Assembly (NCBI GenBank): GCA_031424145.1 | Contig: JANPGV010000217.1 | Location: forward strand, 1-34,171 | DNA length: 34,171 nucleotides | From: JAENVT01 sp031424145 | GTDB lineage: Bacteria; Actinomycetota; Acidimicrobiia; Acidimicrobiales; Ilumatobacteraceae | Direction: 5' to 3' | Shown: piece after piece, positions 15,460 to 23,113 of the stretch | Layout: each line of letters begins with the position of its first letter | Numbering within the stretch: position 1 is the first letter of the stretch | Notes under the pieces: model-generated | Seen by the model: the letters and a program-made list of their open reading frames with translations, nothing else | What the model was told of the DNA's origin: nothing | The model's database searches: none | Position numbers and translations under genes: made by a program

Positions 15460-15909
15460 TCAGCTTGCCGCGTGACGGCCGTTGACCCGCTTGCCGTTTC
15501 GATATCGGAGCTGATGGCGCAACGTTCCATCTGCCCGCCATTTCGACACGGCCGGACTTCCGTTGACGGCGTCGCTGCGCTTCCCGTCCCGGTAGTGCTC
15601 TTCGTAGTGCAGTTGGCCGTTGGCGAAATAACCGCGAACCGCCGCATCGCGGTCGGTCGGATCCTGAAGCTCGCCGTTCTCGTAGAACATCTCGTACTTC
15701 ACTTGACCGTCGGCGCGGTATCTGCGGTACGCCGGATGGTTGCGTCCCGGATTGTCGAGCCGGCCGTCCGTGAACCAGGCCACGTATGACTCTGCGCCAT
15801 GGAACGACCTGCGCACGCGGCCGGTGAAGTCGGCCGGTATCTCGCTCTCGTCGTTGACGTCGAGCGTCGAGATGACGCGAAACGACATCGAATTGGGCAG
15901 CAATTCCAC
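15460..15909 (-). CDS. YwqK/MORN-like repeat protein
   Basis: This 149-residue protein has three repeats of the type W/YRADGxxxYExxYxNGxxxD: YRADGQVKYEMFYENGELQD, YFANGQLHYEEHYRDGKRSD and KWRADGTLRHQLRYRNGKR. This pattern matches the MORN-like repeats of the YwqK antitoxin/immunity family, beta-hairpins that make a flat protein-binding surface. No toxin gene is next to it, so an immunity role is only possible. The start is GTG 15909 or, 21 bases on, ATG 15888 (SFRVISTLDVNDESEI); neither has a clear ribosome-binding site. There is no signal peptide. Confidence 0.75.
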   Translation of the reverse strand: MELLPNSMSFRVISTLDVNDESEIPADFTGRVRRSFHGAESYVAWFTDGRLDNPGRNHPAYRRYRADGQVKYEMFYENGELQDPTDRDAAVRGYFANGQLHYEEHYRDGKRSDAVNGSPAVSKWRADGTLRHQLRYRNGKRVNGRHAAS

Positions 15910-15944
15910 ATAGTCATATCGAACGAATCACATGAGAACTTGAA

Positions 15945-16514
15945 TTACAGCCTTACTTCATATTGGCTGACCACGTATTGAACGGGTGGGAATTCCTGGT
16001 CGGGAGGGTCGGACGGCGTAAACGTTGACTCTGCGCCGGTGTCGTGCCAGCCGACCTTCTCGTAGAAGGCACGCGCCCGAGGGTTGTCGCGGAGCACCCA
16101 CAAAACCGCCGACGTGTAACCCTCATCGCGGAGAAACTCCTCGCAGCGGCTCATCAACGCCCCGGCGCCACCACTGCCCCACGCGCTGGGATGGAGGTAG
16201 AAACCGTAGATCTCGCCTCGTCCGGTCGCTGCGCTGGTGTCGGGCGTGGTGCCAAAGCCGTGTGGCTCTGCACTCTCCGGCCCGGCGTGTCCGAACCCGA
16301 TGACCCGTTGGTGCTGGGCGACGACGAACAGGTGGGAGTCGGGAATGGACTGCCAGGTCCACGCCCGCCACCGATCGCGTCGCGACGTGGCGAACTGTTC
16401 GGCGTCGAGGTACTCGTCGGGCACGACGCCGCGGAACCCCGCCCGCCAAGCGTCGATGTGGGCTGTGGCGATCGCGTCAGCGTCGTCGATGCCGGCGTCG
16501 CGTACTTCGATCAC
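15945..16514 (-). CDS. GNAT-family N-acetyltransferase
   Basis: This 189-residue protein has the GNAT fold: an N-terminal strand-helix (IEVRDAGIDDADAIATAHID), HLFVVAQHQRVIGFGHAG for strands 2-3, and the acetyl-CoA loop in GFYLHPSAWGSGGAGALMSR (motif A). LWVLRDNPRARAFYEKVGW is motif B with the conserved ARAFYEK helix. It should transfer an acetyl group from acetyl-CoA to an amine; the substrate is unknown. The start is GTG 16514. It follows the sigma factor gene in the same direction after a 20-base gap, so the two may be cotranscribed. Confidence 0.9.
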   Translation of the reverse strand: MIEVRDAGIDDADAIATAHIDAWRAGFRGVVPDEYLDAEQFATSRRDRWRAWTWQSIPDSHLFVVAQHQRVIGFGHAGPESAEPHGFGTTPDTSAATGRGEIYGFYLHPSAWGSGGAGALMSRCEEFLRDEGYTSAVLWVLRDNPRARAFYEKVGWHDTGAESTFTPSDPPDQEFPPVQYVVSQYEVRL

Positions 16515-16534
16515 GTCGCTGGCATGCCGGGCAG

Positions 16535-17473
16535 CTAAACCGCGAGCAGGTCGCGGGCGCCGGTGTCGCTGGAAGGATGGCGCAGCTTGCTCATCGCCCT
16601 CGCCTCGATCTGGCGGATGCGCTCCCGGGTGAGGTTGAAGTGCTCGCCGACCTCTTCCAAAGTGCGCGGCTCGCCACGGTCGAGACCGAAGCGCAGCTTG
16701 AGGATCTCGCGCTCGCGCTCGTCGAGAGGTGCCAACAGGCGCGCGATCTCTTCGGGCAGCAGTGCGGTCGCCGCTACTTCGAACGGAGATTCGGCCGAGC
16801 GGTCCTCGACCACATCGCCCAACTCTGCGTCTCCGTCCTCGCGCAGCGGTTCACTGAGCGACAACGGCTCTGCGGCAAAGCGCAACGCCTCGGTGACCTT
16901 GTCTTCGGGCATCTCCACTTCTTTGGCGAGCTCCGACAGGGTGGCCGGACGACCGAGTTTGAGCTCGAGCCGGCTACGCGCCTTCTGCAGGCGGGCCAGC
17001 GTGTCGCCGGCGTGCACTGGCAGGCGGATGGTGCGGCCGGTGTTGGCGATGCCTCGGGTGATGGCCTGGCGGATCCACCATGTCGCGTACGTGGAGAACT
17101 TGAAGCCCTTGCGCCAGTCGAACTTCTCGACGGCGTGCATCAGGCCCAGGTTGCCCTCCTGGATGAGGTCGAGCAGCGGCAGCCCCGATGCCTGGTACTT
17201 CTTGGCGATCGACACGACTAGCCGCAGATTCGACTGCACGAACGCTCGTTCGGCATCTTCCCCCTCGCGGGAGGATCGACGGAGCTCGCGCTTCTTGGCG
17301 GCCGTCAGGTCCTTGCCGATCTGGTCGAGCTCCTCGATCGCGGCCTTACCGGCCTCGATCTGCTTCGCGAGCCGAACTTCATCATCCTTGGTGAGCAATG
17401 TGTACTGGCCGATATCGGTCAGATACAGGCGGACCAGGTCTTCTTCGTCGCGCTCTACTCGATCTTTCGCCAC
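16535..17473 (-). CDS. RpoD-family (sigma-70 group 1/2) RNA polymerase sigma factor
   Basis: This 312-residue sigma factor has region 1.2 (DLVRLYLTDIGQYTLLTKDD) and region 2 (SNLRLVVSIAKKYQ, LDLIQEGNLGLMHAVEKFDW, FSTYATWWIRQAITRGIAN). It also has region 3, and region 4 with the HTH TLEEVGEHFNLTRERIRQIE. It lacks the long acidic N-terminus (region 1.1) of many primary sigma factors. It may therefore be a short primary factor or a group 2 paralogue; the window cannot decide. I moved the start to GTG 17473 because GAGGAG (17484-17479) lies 5 bases upstream. The GTG at 17503 overlaps its own potential ribosome-binding site. It has no extracytoplasmic-function features. Confidence 0.93.
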   Translation of the reverse strand: MAKDRVERDEEDLVRLYLTDIGQYTLLTKDDEVRLAKQIEAGKAAIEELDQIGKDLTAAKKRELRRSSREGEDAERAFVQSNLRLVVSIAKKYQASGLPLLDLIQEGNLGLMHAVEKFDWRKGFKFSTYATWWIRQAITRGIANTGRTIRLPVHAGDTLARLQKARSRLELKLGRPATLSELAKEVEMPEDKVTEALRFAAEPLSLSEPLREDGDAELGDVVEDRSAESPFEVAATALLPEEIARLLAPLDEREREILKLRFGLDRGEPRTLEEVGEHFNLTRERIRQIEARAMSKLRHPSSDTGARDLLAV

Positions 17474-17628
17474 GAATGCTCCTCGAACGGTGAGTTTGGT
17501 CACCTCCCGGTATTCCGAGCGGCAATTGCCTCACGATACCTACGAGGTCAAGCACCTCACACCCAGCGGTGTCAAATCGTCCTGCATCGAGGATTCAGAT
17601 ACAGACGTATCGGGTATCGTTCGCAGGC

Positions 17629-17955
17629 ATGGCAGGCTCCGGCGCCGGCGAGGTCGAGCTGGCTATCGTCACGATGCGGTTCGACGCGGCCGATGCCGGT
17701 GCGTTGATGGCCGTTCTGTCGAAGTACGTCGTCTTGACGAGGATGCAACAAGGCTGCCGCAACGTCGATCTCTGCGCGTCCGTCACTCAGCCCGGTCGGT
17801 ACCTGGTCGTGCAGAAATGGGATTCGGCGGAGGCGCAGCGGGCCCACTTCGACAGCGCGGTGATGGTCGAGATGGCCACGGCGTGCAGTGGTTTGTTGAC
17901 CAACGCACCAGACATCGACCTGTGGGACGGGGCCAGCGCCCACGACCTGATCTAA
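17629..17955 (+). CDS. Antibiotic biosynthesis monooxygenase (ABM)-like domain protein
   Basis: This 108-residue protein has a single ferredoxin-like ABM fold. Typical features are IVTMRFDAADAGALMAVLSK, a QGCRNVDLC segment matching the usual 'pGc...l' turn, and YLVVQKWDSAEAQRAHFDS, the most typical ABM signature. Members include heme-degrading and quinone monooxygenases as well as proteins of unknown function; no specific reaction can be assigned. ATG 17629 has no Shine-Dalgarno sequence, but TATCGT (17615-17620) lies 8 bases upstream, consistent with a leaderless mRNA. It is divergent from the sigma factor gene. Confidence 0.82.
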   Translation: MAGSGAGEVELAIVTMRFDAADAGALMAVLSKYVVLTRMQQGCRNVDLCASVTQPGRYLVVQKWDSAEAQRAHFDSAVMVEMATACSGLLTNAPDIDLWDGASAHDLI

Positions 17956-18044
17956 GCCAGGCGATCTCGCAGTTCACACGCGGAACTTACGTTCGCGGCT
18001 GTAGCGTTCGATTTGTTTACCCCGTTCGCCCAAGGAGGCGTTCC

Positions 18045-18848
18045 ATGCCAAACCCACTACTCAACGAGCGCAACTGGAACAAGGCTGCGCGTGACCCGGG
18101 TTGGGCCGCACCCGACCCCACGGCCCGTTCCACCCCCATCACCGACGGCCCGATCAGCGGATGGCAGTCGAAGGTCATGACGGTCAGTGGCACGGTCAGC
18201 GCCACGGGCGTGCTGCTGGTTGTGCTGCTCGCTGCTGCCGTCGTCGGCTGGCAGTCCGGTCCCGACAACCAAGGCCAGGTGCGCGGCTTCCCGGGGCTTG
18301 CATTGGTCGGCATCCTCGTCGGCTTCGCATGTGTGATCGCCATCTACTTCCGGCCGATGTGGGCAAGGGTGCTGGCGCCGGTCTACGCGGTCGGCGAGGG
18401 TTTCTTCCTCGGTGTCATCTCCAAGGCCTACGAGAGCTACCAGCACGGCATCGTCGTGCAGGCGGTCGGCGCCACCGTCGGCGTGTTCGCGGTGATGCTC
18501 GTGCTCTATCGAACCAAGATCATCAAGGTCACCGAGCGGTTCCGCACGGTCGTCATCGCGGCGACGATGGGCCTGATGGTGTTCTACCTCTTCGCGTTCA
18601 TCCTCAACATGTTCGGCGGCGGCGTCTCCTTCCTCCACTCGACCAGCCTGCTCAGCATCGGGTTCAGCATCTTTGCCGCCGGCCTGGCGGCCCTGAACCT
18701 GGCCATCGACTTCGACTTCATCGAGCGCGGTGCGAAGCAGGGTCTGCCGAAAGGGATGGAATGGTTCGGCGCCTTGGCGTTGGTCGTCACCTTGGTGTGG
18801 CTGTACCTCGAGTTGCTGCGACTGCTCAGCAACCTCCAGCGGCGCTAG
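18045..18848 (+). CDS. Bax inhibitor-1/YccA-family integral membrane protein
   Basis: This 267-residue protein has a soluble N-terminus of about 40 residues (NPLLNERNWNKAARDPGWAA) and about seven membrane helices. The N-terminal part and YAVGEGFFLGVISKAYES are typical of the actinobacterial Bax inhibitor-1/YccA group, as are the closing residues FIERGAKQGLPKGMEWFGAL. Family members are membrane proteins linked to ion leak or protease control; the exact role here is unknown. ATG 18045 has an ideal AAGGAGG (18032-18038) 6 bases upstream. It ends 14 bases from the convergent hydrolase gene. Confidence 0.92.
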   Translation: MPNPLLNERNWNKAARDPGWAAPDPTARSTPITDGPISGWQSKVMTVSGTVSATGVLLVVLLAAAVVGWQSGPDNQGQVRGFPGLALVGILVGFACVIAIYFRPMWARVLAPVYAVGEGFFLGVISKAYESYQHGIVVQAVGATVGVFAVMLVLYRTKIIKVTERFRTVVIAATMGLMVFYLFAFILNMFGGGVSFLHSTSLLSIGFSIFAAGLAALNLAIDFDFIERGAKQGLPKGMEWFGALALVVTLVWLYLELLRLLSNLQRR

Positions 18849-18862
18849 CGAGCCGAACAGAC

Positions 18863-19849
18863 TTACAACGTTTTCAGGAAGCCCAGCAACGCGTCGTTGA
18901 ACGCGGCTGGCGCTTCCTGCTGCGTCCAATGACCGACACCTTCGAGAACCGTGGAGCCGCGGAAGTCGGGCAGCAGGTTCTTCATCCGCTCGATGCCCGA
19001 CGGATCCATCACGTTGACGACGTCGTCGGTGCCGCCGATGAAGTACACCGGCATCTCCACGCGCTCGGGACCGAGGTCTTTGACGACATCGAAGTTGGCG
19101 TCGAGGTTGCGGTAGTAGCTGATCGGCCCGAAGAACCCGCTGTGGGCGAACTCGTCGGCGTACGTCCGCAGGTCCTGTTCGGTGAGCCACGGCCCTTCGG
19201 GCCCGACCAGTGGCAGTGCGGGCGGAGCGGTCATCATCGTCAGGAAGCCGGTGCCCTCCATCGGTGGCATCTCCGCCGATGTGTCGCGCGCTGCGAACCG
19301 TACGCCGCTGGCACCCCACATCACCTTGGCCAGCGACTCGTACGGGTCGGCGCCGAGCTCGTCTTCGGCCAGGTGCGGCTTCTGGAAGTAGAGGATGTAG
19401 AAGAAGCGGTCGCCGTACAACATGTTCATCAAGTGCGTGGGCGGCGCGGGCCACTGCACGAACGGCACGCTGACGCCGACGACGGAACGCACCCGCTGCG
19501 GGTGCAGACGAGCCAGGTCCCACACGATCAGCGCGCCCCAGTCGTGCCCGACGAAGATGGCCTGCTCCTTGCCGAAATGATCGAGCAGGCCCAGCAGGTC
19601 ATCTGTGAGGTGCCCGATGCCGTAGTCCGATACCTCCGTCGGCGCGCTGGAGTGCCCGTAGCCGCGCTGGTCCGGGGCGATGACGTGGTATCCGGCCTCG
19701 GCCAGCGGTGCCATCTGATGCCGCCACGAGTACGCCAGTTCGGGGAACCCGTGGCACAGGACCACGGTCGGGTCGGCAGGATCGCCGGCCTGGTGCACGC
19801 GCAGTGAGACCCCGTTGACGTCGATGTCGCTCACAGGTGTGTCAGTCAT
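18863..19849 (-). CDS. Alpha/beta hydrolase, epoxide hydrolase-like
   Basis: This 328-residue enzyme fits the soluble epoxide hydrolase group. It has the oxyanion motif HGFPE (33-37) and APDQRGYGHSSAP. The nucleophile is Asp103 in GHDWG, rather than the Ser of esterases. A cap domain carries candidate acid tyrosines (Tyr154 and Tyr246 in SYYRNLD). The acid is Asp275/276 in IGGTDDVVN and the base is His307 in GVGHWTQQEAP. It should open epoxides to diols by an ester intermediate; haloalkane dehalogenase is less likely because of HGFP and the cap tyrosines. The protein looks cytoplasmic, with no signal peptide. ATG 19849 has no Shine-Dalgarno sequence. Confidence 0.9.
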   Translation of the reverse strand: MTDTPVSDIDVNGVSLRVHQAGDPADPTVVLCHGFPELAYSWRHQMAPLAEAGYHVIAPDQRGYGHSSAPTEVSDYGIGHLTDDLLGLLDHFGKEQAIFVGHDWGALIVWDLARLHPQRVRSVVGVSVPFVQWPAPPTHLMNMLYGDRFFYILYFQKPHLAEDELGADPYESLAKVMWGASGVRFAARDTSAEMPPMEGTGFLTMMTAPPALPLVGPEGPWLTEQDLRTYADEFAHSGFFGPISYYRNLDANFDVVKDLGPERVEMPVYFIGGTDDVVNVMDPSGIERMKNLLPDFRGSTVLEGVGHWTQQEAPAAFNDALLGFLKTL

Positions 19850-19925
19850 GCTGCGAGTCTGGCAACTCCGCCGCGTCGGACGGGCACCGGCGCATGGCCG
19901 ATACCCGTCCGACGAGCGTCAGTTC

Positions 19926-20966
19926 CTACTCGTACCTGATGACCATCGAGTCGATCAGCGCATCAAGTGTGCAGGTGTCGCCCGTGTCGGCGGCGCCGCG
20001 GAAGATTCCGAAGGTGTAGCTGTCACCGGGTAGCAGCGGCGTAGCGGGCAGTGGTGAGGTCAAGGTGAACGTGCCACTCTGCACCACGTTCGCCGTCGCG
20101 CCATTGAGGCCAACCCCCGGGTTGCTCATCCCGGTGGACGCCCCGCCGCCGACGATGTGCAACGCACCGGCCCGCGAGACGCTGACGTAGTTGGCCCGCC
20201 ACGAGACGCCGCAGGAAACGGCAGCAGTGTGCCACGTGAACGTTCCGACGATGGCCGTGCCCGGCGTGTAGTCGGGAGGCAGCACGAAGTGGAAGCTCGA
20301 TCCAGTGTTACCCGCATCGGGGAAGTGCAGGCCGGCGTTGGCACCGAAACCACCGGAGAAGAGGGCCGCATCGGGCGGCGTGGCGAAGATGTCGAGCGAG
20401 ATGAACTTGTCGTTACCCGGCACGTAGTAGCCGGCGACGTCGGCGATCACGTGGGTGTTGCCGTTGAGGTTGTACACGCTGACTTGGCCGGCTGCGCCGA
20501 TATTGACCGTGACGAGGTTCGGGACGACATCGCCCGCCACCCAGTTCAGGTTGGACGCCAGCGGCCGGGTTGTGCCCGCCGGGAAGACGGTGAGGAAGCT
20601 CGACCCGGTCGTCGCGTCGACGGTGACGTTCATCACCACTGCGGTGGCGTTGGCCGGAACGCCGGCAACACCGGTGACCTGGAAGGTGTGCGTGGTGTTC
20701 GAGGCGAGCGGGCCGACGAAGCCGCCGACGTTCAGCGGCAGTGGACGGGTGTCGAGAATACGAACAGGGGAAACGGGAACGAACGAGTTGGTGACGACGT
20801 CCCCGGGCGCGGCCATTGCGAAGTGCAGCGCAGTTCCACCGCCGAGTGTGACGGCGATTGCAGCTCCGACAGCGGCCCAGCGGCTACGCCAACCGTGGCG
20901 TTTGCGGGTGCTGTTGAGTTGCACGACCTTCGCTTCGAGCTCGGCTAATCGTTGTTCATGCTCCAT
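19926..20966 (-). CDS. Membrane-anchored surface protein with one LDTR/VAGYY domain
   Basis: This 346-residue protein has a short charged helix (EHEQRLAELEAKVVQLN), then a basic stretch and a hydrophobic anchor or uncleaved signal (about 30-51). The exported part begins with an actinobacterial surface domain of about 115 residues: FVPVSPVRILDTRPLPLN ... NLNWVAGDVVPNLVTV ... THVIADVAGYYVPG. The C-terminal 170 residues form an unassigned, probably beta-rich domain with two Cys (AVSCGVSW and TGDTCTLDA). ATG 20966 has AAAGGAG 6 bases upstream. The same domain occurs three times in the protein at 28963-31266. Its function is unknown; cell-surface attachment is inferred. Confidence 0.82.
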   Translation of the reverse strand: MEHEQRLAELEAKVVQLNSTRKRHGWRSRWAAVGAAIAVTLGGGTALHFAMAAPGDVVTNSFVPVSPVRILDTRPLPLNVGGFVGPLASNTTHTFQVTGVAGVPANATAVVMNVTVDATTGSSFLTVFPAGTTRPLASNLNWVAGDVVPNLVTVNIGAAGQVSVYNLNGNTHVIADVAGYYVPGNDKFISLDIFATPPDAALFSGGFGANAGLHFPDAGNTGSSFHFVLPPDYTPGTAIVGTFTWHTAAVSCGVSWRANYVSVSRAGALHIVGGGASTGMSNPGVGLNGATANVVQSGTFTLTSPLPATPLLPGDSYTFGIFRGAADTGDTCTLDALIDSMVIRYE

Positions 20967-20997
20967 GTACGTCTCCTTTGTGTGGGGCTGACTACTG

Positions 20998-21011
20998 ACG
21001 GTATACACCGT
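20998..21011 (-). promoter_or_regulatory. Palindrome in the promoter region of the surface protein gene
   Basis: ACGGT-ATAC-ACCGT forms a perfect 5-bp inverted repeat 31 bases before the start codon at 20966. It contains a TATACC hexamer on the minus strand that could be the -10. It may be an operator or part of the promoter; no good -35 was found. Confidence 0.3.
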
Positions 21012-21064
21012 GTGGAGCAGGCGACTTGGCAGCGTGATACCTCGGGGCCGTACGACCCGGTGCG

Positions 21065-21601
21065 TCACGCCTGGGCGGCGATGCCTTGGAGCTCTCCCCA
21101 CGTCAGGCTGTCGCTGGACCAGAGGCGGTTGAAGGCCTCGTCAGCAGTGTCGGTGAAGCCGTGCCGGTTGCGGAAGTTGTAGCGCCAGCGCTGCTGGTTC
21201 ACCTCGATGCCCAAGCGCTGCAGGCGCCCGACGCTGTAGGTCTCCCATGCGGCCACCTGCCCGAGCGTTAACTCGTCGTCGGGTGGAGCCTCACCGAACC
21301 CGCCGGCGAGCCGATCCCTGACGCGGAGGAGCACCCGGCCGAGCGATGTCGCCGTAGCAACCTCGCTCTGTTGGCGGGGGCGTTTGGTGTCCTCGAAGGC
21401 GCCGCTCTCCGCACGGATCGAGATCGTGTCGTCGCCGATCTCGACGCGCGTGCGCGACAGCGGCGTCGTCTCGTCGACCTCGATCTGCAGATCGCGGTCT
21501 TCGAGGCCGAGCGACGAGGCCAACTCTTCGGCCACGCGTTGGATCATCGCCGCGTCATATGCGACGAACTTGAACTCCTGCGGGGTCACCGACACGCTCA
21601 T
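21065..21601 (-). CDS. Unknown protein, last gene of the ABC1-kinase/ferritin-like operon
   Basis: This 178-residue soluble protein (SVSVTPQEFKFVAYDAAMIQ start) was not assigned to a family. The first 80 residues look alpha/beta (RVAEELASSLGLED, then DLQIEVDETTPLSRTRVEIG). The second half is helical, ending in WRYNFRNRHGFTDTADEAFN and RLWSSDSLTWGELQGIAAQ. ATG 21601 overlaps the stop of the preceding ferritin-like gene by 4 bases (ATGA), which implies coupled translation and a shared job. It has no cysteine, signal peptide or membrane segment. Confidence 0.8.
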   Translation of the reverse strand: MSVSVTPQEFKFVAYDAAMIQRVAEELASSLGLEDRDLQIEVDETTPLSRTRVEIGDDTISIRAESGAFEDTKRPRQQSEVATATSLGRVLLRVRDRLAGGFGEAPPDDELTLGQVAAWETYSVGRLQRLGIEVNQQRWRYNFRNRHGFTDTADEAFNRLWSSDSLTWGELQGIAAQA

Positions 21602-22446
21602 GACGTACGGGCACTCGCCACGAACGCCTTGCGCTCGTTGAGCGCGGCGAGGCTGACATCGGCAATCTCTTCGACCTCGGTCTCGGTGAAGCCGGCAAGC
21701 TCGCGAAATCGCCGCGCCAGGCCGATCGGGGACTCTTCGCTGTCGCTGCGCGTGCCGCCGTAGCTGAACAACTTGTCGACGACGCTCTGGAACTCGAGCG
21801 CCTTCTTGCGCCGCTCGGGATCGGTTGCGGTGACCTTGCGCAGCCAGTCGCTGCCCATCTTCACGTGGGTCACCTCGTCGGCCAGCATCCAGTCCTCGCA
21901 GAACTCGAGGAAGGGGTCGCCGGCGAGGTCGCCGAACTCTTTCATCGTCGTGAACACATCGATCGCCAGACCCTCGAGCGCACGATTGACACCCGCGAGC
22001 CGCAGCACAGGATCCGTGCTGCACGCTGCTTCGAACAGCACCGTGTTCTCCGCGAACTGGCCGATCTCGGTGCCCATCCAACTGCTCAACATCACACTGA
22101 TCTCGACGTGGCGGGCCTCGTCCCACGCCTGCCGGGCCATGTCCATCTTGAGCGCGAACGGCACCGTGTCGGGATCCGATTCTCCGCCACCGACGGTGCT
22201 GGTGTCGAAGTCGTGACATGTGCGTCCGGCGCCCTCCAGTGCCTGGATCTCGCCGACGAAGATTCCGTGCATCAGGCCCCGTGCGGCATCGCTGGCATCG
22301 CGACGCGATGGCGTGAGGCGGTTGTTGTTCCGCGTCTGCGGAGTGGCTTGAAAGACGGTGCGCGGGTCGCCCATTCGCTCACGATTCGTGATTGTGTTGA
22401 ACCGCTCGTCGCGGGCCAACTCCTCGACGGGGAAGAACTGCCTCAT
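21598..22446 (-). CDS. Ferritin-like (DUF455-type) protein with full diiron ligand pattern
   Basis: This 282-residue protein has a four-helix ferritin-like core: GEIQALEGAGR (E66/E71), QAWDEARHVEIS (E110, H113), NRALEGLAIDVF (E158) and MLADEVTHVKMG (E191, H194). The two ExxH motifs with partner glutamates match a carboxylate-bridged diiron site, so oxygen-dependent chemistry or metal handling is plausible. I judge it close to the DUF455/ferritin-like superfamily; the substrate is unknown. Its start overlaps the preceding gene's stop by 4 bases, and its stop overlaps the next start. It is cytoplasmic. Confidence 0.85.
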   Translation of the reverse strand: MRQFFPVEELARDERFNTITNRERMGDPRTVFQATPQTRNNNRLTPSRRDASDAARGLMHGIFVGEIQALEGAGRTCHDFDTSTVGGGESDPDTVPFALKMDMARQAWDEARHVEISVMLSSWMGTEIGQFAENTVLFEAACSTDPVLRLAGVNRALEGLAIDVFTTMKEFGDLAGDPFLEFCEDWMLADEVTHVKMGSDWLRKVTATDPERRKKALEFQSVVDKLFSYGGTRSDSEESPIGLARRFRELAGFTETEVEEIADVSLAALNERKAFVASARTS

Positions 22447-23078
22447 TCGAACGCACCGATCGATCCCGGCCCGGCGATGCCGCCTGCCTCGACCATCAAC
22501 TTCTCCAGACGCGCCTGGTGCGCCGAGGCACGGTCGACCTCTTCGGGCGATTCGATCAACGACTGCAACATCATCTCGCCGTCGCGCCAGTCGTCGAACT
22601 CGTCCTGGAGGATGAAGTTGATCGAACGAATCGTCGGAGCATCAGTGATCTGGCTGGTGTTGTTGCGGTGGTACGTGTACGCCGAGATGAAGTGGGGGAT
22701 GAACACCCGGTAGACACCGACCAGCTTCTCGATCGTCATGTCGGGCGCTTCCGGCTCGGTCATCGCCTCCACGAATCTGACCATCGCGTCGTTGGCCGGT
22801 TGGGTGAGGCGGTCCGGGTTCATCTCGCGCAGTTCCGGGAGCCGCTTGTGCCATAACTCTGCGTGCCAGGCGTGCTTGTAGCAGTGAGTGCCGAGCCGCA
22901 TCTTCACGTCCAGCTCCGGGACCGTGGCCACCCACCCGCCGAGGGACTCGAACAGCTTCATCTCGCCCCACTTGTAGTTGCCGACACGGCGGGCGGACTC
23001 TTCGACGTCGAACGCTCCGGGGAGCTCGCGCCGGTCCCACGGAGCGAACGGTGCCCTCGGTTTGTGCGGATCGGCCAC
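22443..23078 (-). CDS. Second ferritin-like protein, with incomplete metal ligands
   Basis: This 211-residue helical protein has the same overall pattern as its neighbour. Helices carry KWGEMKLFESLGGW (E39/E44), HCYKHAWHAELWHKRL (H69, H72, E74, H77), VFIPHFISAYTYHRNN and ILQDEFDDWRDGEMML (E160, E168). The second ExxH appears as ExxxW, so the diiron site is probably altered or absent. It could be the structural or regulatory half of a heterodimer with the next protein; that is inference. GTG 23078 has GAGGGAG about 6 bases upstream. It overlaps the next gene by 4 bases and follows the ABC1 kinase by 35 bases. Confidence 0.78.
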   Translation of the reverse strand: MADPHKPRAPFAPWDRRELPGAFDVEESARRVGNYKWGEMKLFESLGGWVATVPELDVKMRLGTHCYKHAWHAELWHKRLPELREMNPDRLTQPANDAMVRFVEAMTEPEAPDMTIEKLVGVYRVFIPHFISAYTYHRNNTSQITDAPTIRSINFILQDEFDDWRDGEMMLQSLIESPEEVDRASAHQARLEKLMVEAGGIAGPGSIGAFE

Positions 23079-23113
23079 GGGTGCTCCCTCTAGCGCTTGG
23101 CGAATGGGTCACC

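Noticed and set aside
16563..18848. Very long plus-strand frame running through the sigma factor region into the Bax-inhibitor gene
   Set aside because: The first 490 codons are Ser/Arg-rich antisense to the sigma factor and only happen to be in frame with the real gene, which starts at ATG 18045 after AAGGAGG.
18057..19523. 488-residue minus-strand frame across the Bax-inhibitor and hydrolase genes
   Set aside because: It overlaps two well-supported genes in other frames and has Arg/His/Asp-rich GC-driven composition.
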